Below, piece after piece: positions 26,336-36,014 of a stretch of 64,000 bases of DNA; positions within the stretch are counted from its first letter, which is position 1; every line of letters starts with the position of its first letter. The stretch is from the NCBI RefSeq assembly GCF_020832045.1, contig NZ_JAFIFK010000050.1, positions 1 through 64,000 of the forward strand. Direction: 5' to 3'. Origin of the DNA: Halomonas sp. (lineage in GTDB: Bacteria > Pseudomonadota > Gammaproteobacteria > Pseudomonadales > Halomonadaceae). The notes under the pieces are model-generated. The model was given only the letters and a program-made list of their open reading frames with translations, was not told the DNA's origin and did no database searches. Both the position numbers and the translations under genes were made by a program.

Positions 26336-27769
26336 CTAGAGCTCGATACGGTCGCCGTAGGCCGGTATTTCCGCCACGATACCGCTTTCGGCCAGAGCCG
26401 TTTTGAGAACCTGTTGAGCCCCAGGCTCACCGTGAACGAGGTAGAACCTTGGATTAGCACGGAAGGCGCCGGCCCAACCGATCAGCTGGCTTTGGCCGGC
26501 ATGGGCCGAGAAACCGCCGATGGTATGCACCTTGGCCTTCACCGCCAGCTCTTGGCCGAGTACGCGAACCTTTTCGGCGCCATCGACAAGTTGGCGGCCC
26601 AGCGTACCGGCCGCCTGGAAGCCGACGATGACAATCCGGGTATTGGGGTTTTCGAGGTTATAGCGGAAATGGTGAACGATCCTGCCACCGGTACACATAC
26701 CGGCCCCGGCGATGATGATCGCCCCACCGCGGATGCGATTGATCGCCATCGACTCTTCCATCGTGCGCGTCATGCGAAGGATCGGCAGATAGCGGCCGGT
26801 ATCGCCGCTGGCGGCGATGTTGAGCACCTTGAGATCTTCGCTGTCGAGGCTCTTGCGGGCGCGATGGTAGAGTTCGGTGACCTTGATCGCCATGGGGCTG
26901 TCGAGAAATACCATCTGCTGTCGCAGCCGCCCCTCGTGGTATAGCACACTGAGGTGATACAGAATTTCCTGGGTACGTCCTACGGCGAAGGCAGGAATGA
27001 GTACGTTCCCCCCGCTGGCGTGGGCTTGCTCCAGCACCTGAGCGAATTCCTCGAGGGTATCGTCGAGAGGACGGTGGTCGCGATCGCCATAGGTGCTCTC
27101 CATCAATACCACATCGGCTTCAAAGAGCTTCTCGGGCTCCTTCATCAGAACCGAACTCGGGTTGCCCAAGTCGCCGGAAAAAACGATCCGCTTCGTCTGC
27201 CCACCGGAAGGTACCGCCAGCTCGACGATACCCGAGCCCAGAATGTGGCCGGCATCGCGAAACACCAGCGTAACATCGCCGGGCAATTGAACGGGTTGGC
27301 CATAGCCGTGGGTCTTGCAGAGCGCCAGAGTGCGCTCCACGTCGGCCAGCTCATATAGCGGCTCGATCAGCGGCTTATCGTTGCGCTTACGCCACTTGTT
27401 CTCCCATTCGACATCCTTGGCCTGGATGAAGGCGGCGTCTTCAAGCATGATCTCGAGCAGATCCCGAGTGCCGCGTGTGCAGTGAATCGGGCAGCTGTAG
27501 CCTTCCCGAACCAGCTTGGGCAGTAGCCCGGCATGATCCAAGTGGCCGTGAGATATGACCACGGCATCAAGCTGCCTCGCCAAGGCGCCGAAGGGCTTAG
27601 CATTGGCTTCATCGGCACCTTTGCCCCCCTGGTGCAACCCGCACTCGAGAAGCAGATGGTAGTCGCGATCGCTTCGTGTCACCTCGAGAAGATAACGAGA
27701 ACCCGTGACTTCCCCTACCGCCCCTAGAAACGTCAATGTCGACATTGCGTATTTCGCCTGCGCATCCAT
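26336..27769 (-). CDS. MBL fold / beta-CASP RNA-processing exonuclease-like protein
   Basis: A 477-residue protein of the CPSF73-like family: MBL motif SHGHLDHAG, then GHILGSG, FSGDLGN, and beta-CASP motifs (STYGDRDH, IPAFAVGRTQEIL, GAGMCTGGRI, HTIGGFSAHAGQ). Members are zinc-dependent RNA endo/exonucleases. The start may be the ATG at 27769 (MDAQAKYAM) or the one eight codons later (27745, MSTLTFLG), which is where most family members begin; neither has a strong ribosome site. It is not clearly part of the neighbouring sulfur operon and has its own terminator. Confidence 0.88.
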   Translation of the reverse strand: MDAQAKYAMSTLTFLGAVGEVTGSRYLLEVTRSDRDYHLLLECGLHQGGKGADEANAKPFGALARQLDAVVISHGHLDHAGLLPKLVREGYSCPIHCTRGTRDLLEIMLEDAAFIQAKDVEWENKWRKRNDKPLIEPLYELADVERTLALCKTHGYGQPVQLPGDVTLVFRDAGHILGSGIVELAVPSGGQTKRIVFSGDLGNPSSVLMKEPEKLFEADVVLMESTYGDRDHRPLDDTLEEFAQVLEQAHASGGNVLIPAFAVGRTQEILYHLSVLYHEGRLRQQMVFLDSPMAIKVTELYHRARKSLDSEDLKVLNIAASGDTGRYLPILRMTRTMEESMAINRIRGGAIIIAGAGMCTGGRIVHHFRYNLENPNTRIVIVGFQAAGTLGRQLVDGAEKVRVLGQELAVKAKVHTIGGFSAHAGQSQLIGWAGAFRANPRFYLVHGEPGAQQVLKTALAESGIVAEIPAYGDRIEL

Positions 27770-27872
27770 GAGTGTCAGTCTTCCAGCATACCGGAAGGCA
27801 GCCTCAAAGGCGCCGCACTTGCCGTACAGGCGCAGTCAGGAGTGGACTATTGGGTGAATCAAGGCGGGTTCA

Positions 27873-28757
27873 TCAGAAGATCGCCTGCTTCGGCAGCATA
27901 CGGGCATCCTCCTTGCCCCACCAATAAGCGATGCCTTCGACCCAACCCGAGGGCCCCGCTGCCTGGCTGCGATAGAGCGCCGGCTGGCGTGGTGCCAGGG
28001 TCGATGCTTCGCCACCCTGGATCACAACTGCCTGATCCACTGCTTCCAGCAGCGACTGGTCGTTGGGGCCATCGCCAAGGCCTAGGGTCAGCGGCTCGCA
28101 CCCCCGCAGCGATTTGAAACGTTCAACTAGCCAAGATACCGCCCCGCCCTTGTCACACCCACCCGTGGCATGCCAGAAACGCCGGCCCTGGACGAGCCTT
28201 AGCCCATCGCCCTGCAGGGTGTCTCGAAAATTCGCCAAGGCTTCACTATCACCCCGCCATATCAGGGGTTCGCTACCCTGACGGATCCTGGCCAGCCGCG
28301 CGTCACTTTCACTTAATCCCGTCAGCGACATGACCTCATCGAGCGACATTTCGCCCATCAGTGTGAAGGAGACGCCAAGCCGTTCCCGCCACACGCTGAG
28401 GCGCTTGCGAATGAAGGCAATATCCAGCCCCAAATTGCGCATGGCCAGGCCCTCCGATGCACAGGAAGCACGCTCCAGGTGGGCATGGCGCCAGGCGGGG
28501 GGCAAGCCGATCACGCTGCCATTCTCGGCTATGAATGGGGTATCGCACAGACCAAGACGTTTACGCAGTGGCAGTAGCTCTGCGCGGGTACGACAGGTCA
28601 CCGGTATGACCGGCACGCCCAGGGTTTTCAACCGACTCAGCCAAGGCTTGGCTTGTTGCCACTGGTAGCTGTCATGGTCGAGCAAGGAACCGTCGAGATC
28701 GGTGAAGACCAGGCGCGGCTGCAAGGCGGGGTCCAGAAGTAGCGGCTTCGTCGTCAT
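27873..28757 (-). CDS. HAD family mannosyl-3-phosphoglycerate phosphatase-like protein
   Basis: HAD-superfamily phosphatase of 294 residues with the nucleophile motif FTDLDGSLLDHDSY and the acidic motif GLGDGPNDQSLLEAVD, typical of the Cof/MPGP subgroup (E. coli YedP). The family makes the osmolyte mannosylglycerate or glucosylglycerate from its phospho form, which fits a halophile, but no glycosyl-phosphoglycerate synthase is adjacent. The ATG at 28757 (MTTKPLLLD) with GGAG before it is preferred over a 30-codon extension. Confidence 0.8.
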   Translation of the reverse strand: MTTKPLLLDPALQPRLVFTDLDGSLLDHDSYQWQQAKPWLSRLKTLGVPVIPVTCRTRAELLPLRKRLGLCDTPFIAENGSVIGLPPAWRHAHLERASCASEGLAMRNLGLDIAFIRKRLSVWRERLGVSFTLMGEMSLDEVMSLTGLSESDARLARIRQGSEPLIWRGDSEALANFRDTLQGDGLRLVQGRRFWHATGGCDKGGAVSWLVERFKSLRGCEPLTLGLGDGPNDQSLLEAVDQAVVIQGGEASTLAPRQPALYRSQAAGPSGWVEGIAYWWGKEDARMLPKQAIF

Positions 28758-28926
28758 GGCGGCTCCGGCGTATCGGGTGGGAAAACCCAGTGCTTGGAAA
28801 TCTTTTGCACGAGCCGTGCCAATCCAGACGCGAGGCCACGTTGGCATGTCCGAGCCCCAATGGTAGCGTGCGGCTACTGCCCCCTTATCCGCCGAAGTGG
28901 CTTACCGTGCACAAAAACAGTGCAGA

Positions 28927-28961
28927 AAAAGCCCCATTCTGAAACCCAGAATGGGGCTTTT
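28927..28961 (-). terminator. intrinsic terminator of glyA
   Basis: A 15-base-pair inverted repeat (28927-28941 and 28947-28961) with a five-base loop. Its arms start or end in AAAA/TTTT, so it can act in both directions. It lies 46 bases after the glyA stop. Confidence 0.88.
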
Positions 28962-29006
28962 CGGTTTTGTACTCAAAATGATGCCAGCTACTGCCGACAG
29001 TCGTCC

Positions 29007-30272
29007 TCAGCGATAGACCGGGAAGCGTGCGCAGACGCTCTCCACCTTGCCCTTCACCTCGGCTTCAATGGCAGTGGTCTCATTACCCTTGGCCATGACG
29101 TCGAGGATGTCGCAGATCCAGCCGGCCAGCTCACGGCACTCATTCTCGCCGAAGCCACGGGTGGTCACGGCCGGCGTGCCGATACGCAGGCCGGAGGTCA
29201 CGAACGGGCTCTGCGGATCGCCCGGCACGGCGTTCTTGTTGACGGTGATGTGGGCGCGGCCCAGGGCGGCATCCGCGTCCTTGCCGGTCAGGCCCTGCTT
29301 GATCAGCGAGAGGAGGAACAAGTGGTCTTCGGTGCCGCCGGAGACGATGTCGTAACCGCGCTCGATGAACACGCCGGCCATGGTCTGGGCGTTCTTCACC
29401 ACCTGCTGCTGATAGGTCTTGAAGCCGGGTTCCATGGCTTCCTTGAAGCACACTGCCTTGGCGGCAATGACGTGCTCCAGCGGACCGCCCTGGCCACCCG
29501 GGAAAACCGCCGACTGCAGCTTCTTCTCGATCTCCTCGTTGCCTTCGGCGGAGAGGATCAAGCCGCCACGAGGACCGCGCAGAGTCTTGTGAGTCGTGGT
29601 GGTGACCACGTGAGCGTGGGGCAGCGGCGTGGGATAGACGCCCGCGGCCACCAGCCCTGCAATATGCGCCATGTCGACCAGCAGGTACGCCCCCACTTCA
29701 TCGGCGATCTCGCGGAACCGGGCCCAGTCGATGATCTGTGAGTAGGCGGAGAAGCCGGCAATGATCATCTTGGGCTGATGCTCGCGAGCCAGGCGGGCCA
29801 CTTGCTCGTAATCGATGCGGCCGCTCTCGTCGATACCATACTGCACGGCGTTGTAGTGCTTGCCCGAGAAGTTGGGCTTGGCGCCATGGGTCAGGTGCCC
29901 GCCCGCATCGAGGCTCATGCCCAGCACGGTGTCACCGGGCTTGACCAGTGCCTGGAACACAGCGCTGTTGGCCTGCGAGCCGGAGTGCGGCTGGACATTG
30001 GCGTAGCTGGCAGCGAACAGCTGCTTGGCGTAGTCGATGGCCAACTGCTCGACGATGTCGACGTATTCACAGCCGCCGTAGTAGCGCTTGCCGGGGTAGC
30101 CTTCCGCATACTTGTTGGTCAGCTGGCTGCCCTGGGCTTCGAGAACGCGAGGGCTGGCATAGTTCTCGGAAGCAATCAGCTCGATGTGCGCCTCCTGACG
30201 AGCGACTTCCTTCTGCATCGCATCGAACAGGGCATCATCGAAACCGGCAATCGTCATGTCACGGCTGAACAT
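29007..30272 (-). CDS. glyA: serine hydroxymethyltransferase
   Basis: PLP enzyme that converts serine and tetrahydrofolate to glycine and methylene-tetrahydrofolate, the main one-carbon source; 421 residues. Clear motifs are [48 protein letters not shown] and the PLP lysine in [15 protein letters not shown]. The ATG at 30272 ([10 protein letters not shown]) matches pseudomonad GlyA and has AGG upstream; another ATG six codons earlier is less likely. It is monocistronic, with a strong terminator downstream. Confidence 0.97.
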   Translation of the reverse strand: MFSRDMTIAGFDDALFDAMQKEVARQEAHIELIASENYASPRVLEAQGSQLTNKYAEGYPGKRYYGGCEYVDIVEQLAIDYAKQLFAASYANVQPHSGSQANSAVFQALVKPGDTVLGMSLDAGGHLTHGAKPNFSGKHYNAVQYGIDESGRIDYEQVARLAREHQPKMIIAGFSAYSQIIDWARFREIADEVGAYLLVDMAHIAGLVAAGVYPTPLPHAHVVTTTTHKTLRGPRGGLILSAEGNEEIEKKLQSAVFPGGQGGPLEHVIAAKAVCFKEAMEPGFKTYQQQVVKNAQTMAGVFIERGYDIVSGGTEDHLFLLSLIKQGLTGKDADAALGRAHITVNKNAVPGDPQSPFVTSGLRIGTPAVTTRGFGENECRELAGWICDILDVMAKGNETTAIEAEVKGKVESVCARFPVYR

Positions 30273-30325
30273 CGGCGGGAAACCTCGCATCTCGGGGAGA
30301 ATCAGGATGCGCCATGATACCCCAG

Positions 30326-30360
30326 CCCATGACGGCTTTCACTTGAAAGGCCGTCATGGG
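30326..30360. terminator. strong hairpin between the 30.4-kb gene and glyA
   Basis: CCCATGACGG (30326-30335) pairs with CCGTCATGGG (30351-30360), and CTTTCA/TGAAAG extends the stem inwards with one bulged base. No T run follows, so it may stabilise an mRNA end or terminate weakly rather than act as a classical intrinsic terminator. Confidence 0.5.
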
Positions 30361-30404
30361 TAGGTGCAGAAATTCTCATGCTGGGTTTAGTGGAAGCGCT
30401 GGGG

Positions 30405-31820
30405 TCAACGTGTTTCGACTTTGACGCTGAGCTTGCTGGGCAACCCCAGCGGATCGTTCATGTAGGTGGCCATGGAGCTTTCTGAAGGCAGGGTCACGCG
30501 CACGTCGAGATGCTCCGCGCTCCCCTCGAGCAGATCTACCAGCCCCACCAGGATGGCTTGTACCTCGGGGCCGAACATCATACCGAAGCCCTGGGCTTGG
30601 GTACGGGCCTGTTCAACGTATTGCGCCTCGGTCACGCCCTCCATGGCCGCTCCCAGAGTGGCCAGGCGGGCGAATAGCCCCTGATTGGACAGACTCAGGC
30701 GAATGTCGCCGCCCAACAGCGTGGCGGTTTGCAGCCAATCCATATCGGCGAAGGCGTCGCCGGGCGTGACGCCTGGGGGCAGCAGTACCGGCAGATTGAT
30801 GTCCAGCAACAGACCCAGGGCATCGTGGATATCGATTCGGCTATCGCTGATCAGCACGCTGTGCCCGCCCTTCTCCTGCCAGCTGCCGAGAAAGGCGGCA
30901 TCGAGCTTCAGCTCACCGCTGCCACCGGTAAGCACGTTGCTGGCCATGCGCAGCTCGGTGCGCTCGTCCTCGGGGGCGAGCTCGATCATGCGTGCCAGAT
31001 CCAGGCGCAGGCCTTCGACACGCACCCCACCCTTGCCGTCGGCGAAATCGCCATCGACATCGAACAGCGCCAGGCTGCCCGCCAGTTCGCTGGTCTCCAT
31101 GACCAGATCGCGCAGCATCAATGAAGCGAGCTTCTCCTCGCCCTCGCTGTCGATACCGGTCAATTCCTCGAGGCGCAGCGAGGCCAGAGTGAAGGACCCC
31201 GAACCGAGCTCATCCAACTCGTCGAAGGTGCCTGCGACACCGCTTATCTCCAGCATGCCGATGGCCTCATGAGACAACGACTCCCCGCGCAGCTTGTCGA
31301 TGGTCATCCGGCCCTGACTGGTATCGAGGGGGGTATCGAAGAAAATCTCCTCGGCGAGCTCCGAGGCCAGCTCGAGCACGATGCCGTCGATGGCAAGAGT
31401 GCCGACACGCACCTCTGCGGGGTCGAGTTCCTCGTGAAGCGGAAACACCGCCCGGGACGGCTCCCCGAGCACCATCCGCTCGATACTCATCAGGGTAAGT
31501 GCCGTTAGGCTATCCTCGATGCGAATGCCTTCCAGGGTGACTTCATCGGGGGCATCGTAGTCGCCGCTGACGATGTAGCGGTCGATCAGCAGGCGCTCGC
31601 CCTCATGAGCCTCGAAAACGATATCCTCGGCGGTCAGGCGTGAGCGCAGCATGGCACTGGAAACATCGCCGATCGAAAGGCTACCGCCTTCGCTGAATAG
31701 CGCACGCAGATCGGCCTCGAGGCGCTGCGTATCTGCCATAGCGCCGCCACAAGCCCCGAAAAGCGCCATGAAGGCCAGGGTGTGCCCGAGACGGATCGCC
31801 CGGGCTTGGTTGTTTGGCAT
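30405..31820 (-). CDS. uncharacterised exported protein
   Basis: I do not recognise this 471-residue protein. It has a signal peptide (basic start, LGHTLAFMALFGACGGAMAD), then a long acidic part built of repeated beta-like stretches with many Leu-x-Leu strands and isoleucine-rich turns such as VTLEGIRIEDS, EVRVGTLAIDG and FTLASLRLEEL. This is reminiscent of DUF945 or AsmA-like beta-sheet proteins, and of the 9-kb gene in style, but no clear family motif is seen. The ATG at 31820 follows AAGGAGG. It lies alone on the minus strand upstream of glyA. Confidence 0.8.
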   Translation of the reverse strand: MPNNQARAIRLGHTLAFMALFGACGGAMADTQRLEADLRALFSEGGSLSIGDVSSAMLRSRLTAEDIVFEAHEGERLLIDRYIVSGDYDAPDEVTLEGIRIEDSLTALTLMSIERMVLGEPSRAVFPLHEELDPAEVRVGTLAIDGIVLELASELAEEIFFDTPLDTSQGRMTIDKLRGESLSHEAIGMLEISGVAGTFDELDELGSGSFTLASLRLEELTGIDSEGEEKLASLMLRDLVMETSELAGSLALFDVDGDFADGKGGVRVEGLRLDLARMIELAPEDERTELRMASNVLTGGSGELKLDAAFLGSWQEKGGHSVLISDSRIDIHDALGLLLDINLPVLLPPGVTPGDAFADMDWLQTATLLGGDIRLSLSNQGLFARLATLGAAMEGVTEAQYVEQARTQAQGFGMMFGPEVQAILVGLVDLLEGSAEHLDVRVTLPSESSMATYMNDPLGLPSKLSVKVETR

Positions 31821-31961
31821 TGACGCCACCTCCTTTGCATCGCATCGGTTGTAGGAAGGTGGCAGGGTGCGCCGCGCCACGTTCGCGTTTACATAGTGTA
31901 ACCGCTTTCCTGCAGCGCGGTGGCTTCGACCTCGGCGTTCAAACGTCGAGGTGAAGCCGGT

Positions 31962-34565
31962 TCAGGCCTCGCCCAGCAGCCCCAGGCTCGCCGCCGGGGC
32001 TTGTTTGCGCAGCCCCCGCGACAGCGCGTGGCCAATGGCACCGATCAGCAGCGCACCGCCCAAGGGCAGCACGATCCATAACCACGGATGAAGCCGTGGC
32101 GCCAGATCGAGCCAGGCCACATAGATACCGGCGGTGGCCAGTTCCGCCAGCAACGCCCCCATCAGGCCGCTGGCAAGGCCAAGGATGGCGTACTCGGCCC
32201 CTTGGACGCGTGAAATCAGGCTTCCACCGGCACCGAATACCCTCAGCAGCCCGCTTTCGTGAGCCCGTGCCGGACGGCTCGCGGTCAATGCCGCGTAGAG
32301 TACGCTCACCCCGGCCAGCAAGACGAAGCCCAGGACCAGCTCCACGGCACGGGTCACCTGAGTGACGACATCACGTACCTGGGCCAGGATGGCATCGATG
32401 TTGAGCAGGGAGACGCCGGGGAAGCGCTGCACCAGTTCACGCAGCGTCTCGCCCTGCCCGGTATCGAGATGGAAAGCGGTAATGAAACTATGTCCGAAGC
32501 GCTCCAGCACTCCTGGCGGGAAGATGACGAAAAAGTTGGGCCGAAAACTGTCCCAGTCGAGGTTACGTAGGCTGGCCACCTCGCCGATGATCTCTTCGCC
32601 ACCGATGGTGAAAGTCAGTCGATCTCCCAGCGACAGACCCAGGCGTTCGGCCAGGCCATCCTCCAGCGAGATCGGCACGACAGCCCGGGCTGGCTCGGCC
32701 GCCACCTCACCCAGCCAGCCATTCTCGTTCGCCGCACCCTCGAGCACATCGAACCACTGGCCGGCCACCACTCGGTTCCCCTCTGGCAGTTCGGCCTGCC
32801 AGGTGAGATTGAGTTCGCGCCGCAGCGAGCCATCCCCGCGGGAATCCACCGGTACGGCCTCGCGGGCCGGCTCATCGTTGATCTCGGTCAGCCGTCCTCT
32901 CACCATCGGGTAGAGCGCCGTACGGTCGTCGGCGTTGGCCTCGAGCGTCTCGATGAAGGCCTCTCGCTCACCGGGCTGGATATTGATGGCGAAGTAGTTG
33001 GGCGCATCCTCGGGCAGCTGATCCTGCCAGGTCGTGAGCAGGTCGCCCCGCACCATGGCGATCATGGCCATGGCGAAGAAGGTCACCGAGAACGCCAGCA
33101 GCTGCCCCAGGCTCGCGGAGCGCCGACGCGCCAGCTGACGCCCGCCCAAGCGCAAGGCCTGAGCCAGCTCGCCGCGCTTGCCACCGCCCTGAGGCAGGCG
33201 ACCGGCAACACGCAGCACCAGGCCGAGCAGCAGGCTGCCAAGCCCCCACAGCACCACCAGCATGATCAGTCCCCCGACCAGCAGCGAGGCCGCCAGACCG
33301 AAGTCGCCGGAGTAGAGCCACAGCAGGCCGCCGAACACCAGGCTGGCCACCAGCACCACCAGCCAGGCCGAAGCTGGCAGAGGGTCGAGTTCACGCCGCA
33401 GCACCTTGAGCGCGCTGACCCGTTTGAGGCGCAGCAGCGTGGGTCCGGCGAAGCCGACCAGCACCGCCAGCGCCGTCAACACGCCGAGCCACAGCGGTAG
33501 CCAACCCGGCGGCGGCAAGGTGAGCGGCAGGAAGGCTGCAAGCAACGCCAGCAGTGCCGCCTGACCTGCCAGGCCCAGCAGTGCCCCGAGCAGCGACGCC
33601 GCCAGGGCCAGCCACAGCAGTTGCAGCGCGAACAGCCAGGTCAGATCGCGCTGAGTGGCGCCAAAGCAGCGCAGCAGCGCAGCGGTATCGAGATGGCGCT
33701 CGACATAGCGCCGCGTGGCCATGGCCACGGCCACACCGGCCAACAGTACGGCTGCAAGCCCCGCCAGGCTGAGATACTTCTCGGCACGCTCCAGGGCATT
33801 GCCGAGACCTGGCCGGTCGCGTCGCACATCACGTACTTCGACCCCATCGCGGCTGAGCCTGGCAAGCAGCGGCGCCAGCTGATCAAGGGCCTGGGGCGGG
33901 CCGGCGGCAAGCAGCTCGAACTCCACCCGCGCCCCGGGCTGGACCAGATTGGTGGTTGCGAGATCGTCGAGATGGATCATCAGGCGCGGGTTGAAATTGC
34001 CAAAGCCGGCGGACTGATCAGGCTCCCGTTCGACCAGGCCGGTCACCGTCAGCTCGCCCTCGCCAACCTGAACCCGATCGCCCAGTTCCGCTTCGAGCAG
34101 CAACGCCAGGCGCGGCGCCAGCCACGCCTCCCCGGGCGCAGGGCCGTGAGCCACGGTTTCAATACCCTCGCCACGATCGACGTGAACTTGGCCGTAGTGG
34201 GGGTAGACACTGTCCACGGCCTTGAGGCTGGCCGGTTGAAAGGCGTCACCAAAGCTGATCATGGTCACCATGTCGACCTGGTCGCTGAGCGTGAGCCCGG
34301 CCTGCTCCAGGGTGGTGCGCAGCTCTTCGCTGAAGGGTCGACCTTGCTCGAGGACCAGGTCGCCGCCGAGCAGCTGGCCGGCCTGCCGGGTCAGCCCGCG
34401 GTCGAGGCGATCGAGGAAGAAACCGATCATGGTCGAGGCGGCCACTGCCAGCGCCAGCGCGACGAACAGGGCGCGAACGTCGTTGGCACGCAGGTCGCGC
34501 AGCAGGCCGCGAGCGGAAAGCCGCAGCAGCTTGTTGCCGGATGCCTGTGTGGATGACGAACTCAT
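31962..34565 (-). CDS. ybbP: ABC transporter permease, FtsX/YbbP-like
   Basis: Inner-membrane protein of 867 residues with the MacB/FtsX plan doubled: an N-terminal span, a large periplasmic part, two sets of three to four spans (for example LAGLAAVLLAGVAVAMATR and ELVLGFVLLAGVSVLYAALT) and a C-terminal pair. It partners YbbA just upstream, with a four-base ATGA overlap at its start. In E. coli tesA-ybbA-ybbP are neighbours as here. The substrate is unknown; related systems transduce force or handle lipids or lipoproteins. Confidence 0.92.
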   Translation of the reverse strand: MSSSSTQASGNKLLRLSARGLLRDLRANDVRALFVALALAVAASTMIGFFLDRLDRGLTRQAGQLLGGDLVLEQGRPFSEELRTTLEQAGLTLSDQVDMVTMISFGDAFQPASLKAVDSVYPHYGQVHVDRGEGIETVAHGPAPGEAWLAPRLALLLEAELGDRVQVGEGELTVTGLVEREPDQSAGFGNFNPRLMIHLDDLATTNLVQPGARVEFELLAAGPPQALDQLAPLLARLSRDGVEVRDVRRDRPGLGNALERAEKYLSLAGLAAVLLAGVAVAMATRRYVERHLDTAALLRCFGATQRDLTWLFALQLLWLALAASLLGALLGLAGQAALLALLAAFLPLTLPPPGWLPLWLGVLTALAVLVGFAGPTLLRLKRVSALKVLRRELDPLPASAWLVVLVASLVFGGLLWLYSGDFGLAASLLVGGLIMLVVLWGLGSLLLGLVLRVAGRLPQGGGKRGELAQALRLGGRQLARRRSASLGQLLAFSVTFFAMAMIAMVRGDLLTTWQDQLPEDAPNYFAINIQPGEREAFIETLEANADDRTALYPMVRGRLTEINDEPAREAVPVDSRGDGSLRRELNLTWQAELPEGNRVVAGQWFDVLEGAANENGWLGEVAAEPARAVVPISLEDGLAERLGLSLGDRLTFTIGGEEIIGEVASLRNLDWDSFRPNFFVIFPPGVLERFGHSFITAFHLDTGQGETLRELVQRFPGVSLLNIDAILAQVRDVVTQVTRAVELVLGFVLLAGVSVLYAALTASRPARAHESGLLRVFGAGGSLISRVQGAEYAILGLASGLMGALLAELATAGIYVAWLDLAPRLHPWLWIVLPLGGALLIGAIGHALSRGLRKQAPAASLGLLGEA

Positions 34566-35311
34566 GCATTCACCTCGTCGCGCACGAGCTCTACCAGCCG
34601 GCCCTCCTCCAGGCTCATGCAGCGATCGCAACGGGCAGCAAGAGCGCGGTCGTGGGTCACCAGTACCAGGGTGGTGCCGGACTCACGATTGAGCTGAAAC
34701 AGCATATCGATGATGCGCCCGCCAGTGGCCTGGTCCAGGTTGCCGGTGGGCTCATCGGCAAATACCAGCTCGGCGCCGGTAACGAAGGCCCGCGCCAGCG
34801 CCACGCGCTGCTGCTCCCCGCCCGAGAGCTGCTTGGGCAGGTGATCGAGCCGTTCGCCGAGCCCGACTCGGGTCAGCCATTCGCGGGCCCGGGCATAGGC
34901 GCCGGGCAGCGGCGAGAGTTCCAGCGGCAGCAGGACGTTCTCCAGGGCCGTCAGAGTCGGCAGCAGCTGGAAATTTTGAAACACAAAGCCAACCCGGCCG
35001 GCCCGCAATCGGGCGCGTCCATCCTCGTCGAGCTTGGCCAGCGATTCGCCGAACAGCGAGAGCTCGCCGCCGCTCGGTTGGTCCAGGCCCGCCAGCAGAC
35101 CGAGCAGGGTCGACTTGCCTGCTCCGCTCTGGCCCAGGATTGCCACGCTCTCCCCAGGGAACACTTTGAGATCCAGACCACTCAGAATGGTGAGCTGCCG
35201 CTCGCCGCTCACCACCTGCTTGTTCAATTGGCGAGCGTGTAGAATCGGATTGGCGTCGCGCTCGGTAGCGGTGGCAGACAACACAGCATCTTGAGTCGAG
35301 GAGTCGGACAT
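34562..35311 (-). CDS. ybbA: ABC transporter ATP-binding protein YbbA
   Basis: Cytoplasmic ATPase of the LolD/MacB-type group, 249 residues: Walker [16 protein letters not shown]-loop [10 protein letters not shown], signature [15 protein letters not shown], Walker [13 protein letters not shown], and the switch His in LVTHDRAL. It forms a complex with the YbbP permease encoded next. The ATG at 35311 has AAGGGG at a long distance. Its start codon and that of tesA share two bases, so both 5' ends overlap head to head. Confidence 0.94.
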   Translation of the reverse strand: MSDSSTQDAVLSATATERDANPILHARQLNKQVVSGERQLTILSGLDLKVFPGESVAILGQSGAGKSTLLGLLAGLDQPSGGELSLFGESLAKLDEDGRARLRAGRVGFVFQNFQLLPTLTALENVLLPLELSPLPGAYARAREWLTRVGLGERLDHLPKQLSGGEQQRVALARAFVTGAELVFADEPTGNLDQATGGRIIDMLFQLNRESGTTLVLVTHDRALAARCDRCMSLEEGRLVELVRDEVNA

Positions 35312-36014
35312 GGTGAAAGGTATCCCCTTGGGTTTGGTAAGCGTATGGCTGGCACGCTGGCGTTTCCAGTGTGCAGGCCTCGCCGGGAGCATGATAGTTG
35401 CTCTGGCCTTAATGGCAGCGCCGAGTCACGCAGCCGAACGACCGGTTCTACTGGTGATGGGCGACAGCCTGAGCACCGCCTACGGTTTCGAGCAAGACGC
35501 GGGATGGGTCACGCTGCTCGAAGAACGGTTGGCAGATACCGCCCGTGTCGTCAATGCCAGCATCAGCGGTGAAACCAGCGGCGGCGGTGCCAGTCGGCTC
35601 CCCGAGCTACTCGGACAGCATGACCCGGACATCGTTCTGCTTGAACTGGGCGGCAACGACGGCCTGCGTGGCCTCCCCCCTGCCCAGCTCGAGGCCAATC
35701 TGGCCGGCATGATCGAGGCCAGTCAGGCCACCGGCGCCGAGGTGCTGATTCTGGGTATCGACATTCCGCCCAACTACGGGCAGGCCTACCGCCGTGCCTT
35801 CGGCGACGTCTTCACTCGCCTGGCCGAGACCTACGATGCGCCACTGGTACCCTTCCTGCTGGACGGCGTGGCCCTCGAAGAGGGCATGATGCAGGACGAC
35901 GGAATCCATCCCACCAGCCACGCCCAGCCGATCATTCTCGACAATGTATGGCCGGCACTCGAACCGCTGCTGGAGAGCAGCGGCGTAGAGCTGGCCGACA
36001 TCGCTCACGAGTGA
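35310..36014 (+). CDS. tesA: arylesterase / acyl-CoA thioesterase I, SGNH hydrolase
   Basis: Exported multifunctional hydrolase (thioesterase, lysophospholipase, arylesterase). Block I holds the catalytic Ser in MGDSLSTAYGF; GGNDGLRG gives the oxyanion Asn, and DGIHPTSHAQP the Asp-His pair. From ATG 35310 (after GAGGAG) the protein has 234 residues with a long signal sequence ending near PSHAAERP; a second ATG at 35391 would give a shorter signal. It is divergent from ybbA, as in E. coli, and its stop overlaps the end of the EamA gene. Confidence 0.94.
   Translation: MVKGIPLGLVSVWLARWRFQCAGLAGSMIVALALMAAPSHAAERPVLLVMGDSLSTAYGFEQDAGWVTLLEERLADTARVVNASISGETSGGGASRLPELLGQHDPDIVLLELGGNDGLRGLPPAQLEANLAGMIEASQATGAEVLILGIDIPPNYGQAYRRAFGDVFTRLAETYDAPLVPFLLDGVALEEGMMQDDGIHPTSHAQPIILDNVWPALEPLLESSGVELADIAHE

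Noticed and set aside
28794..29741. 315-codon open frame on the plus strand
   Set aside because: Antisense to glyA and runs through the glyA terminator; shadow frame.
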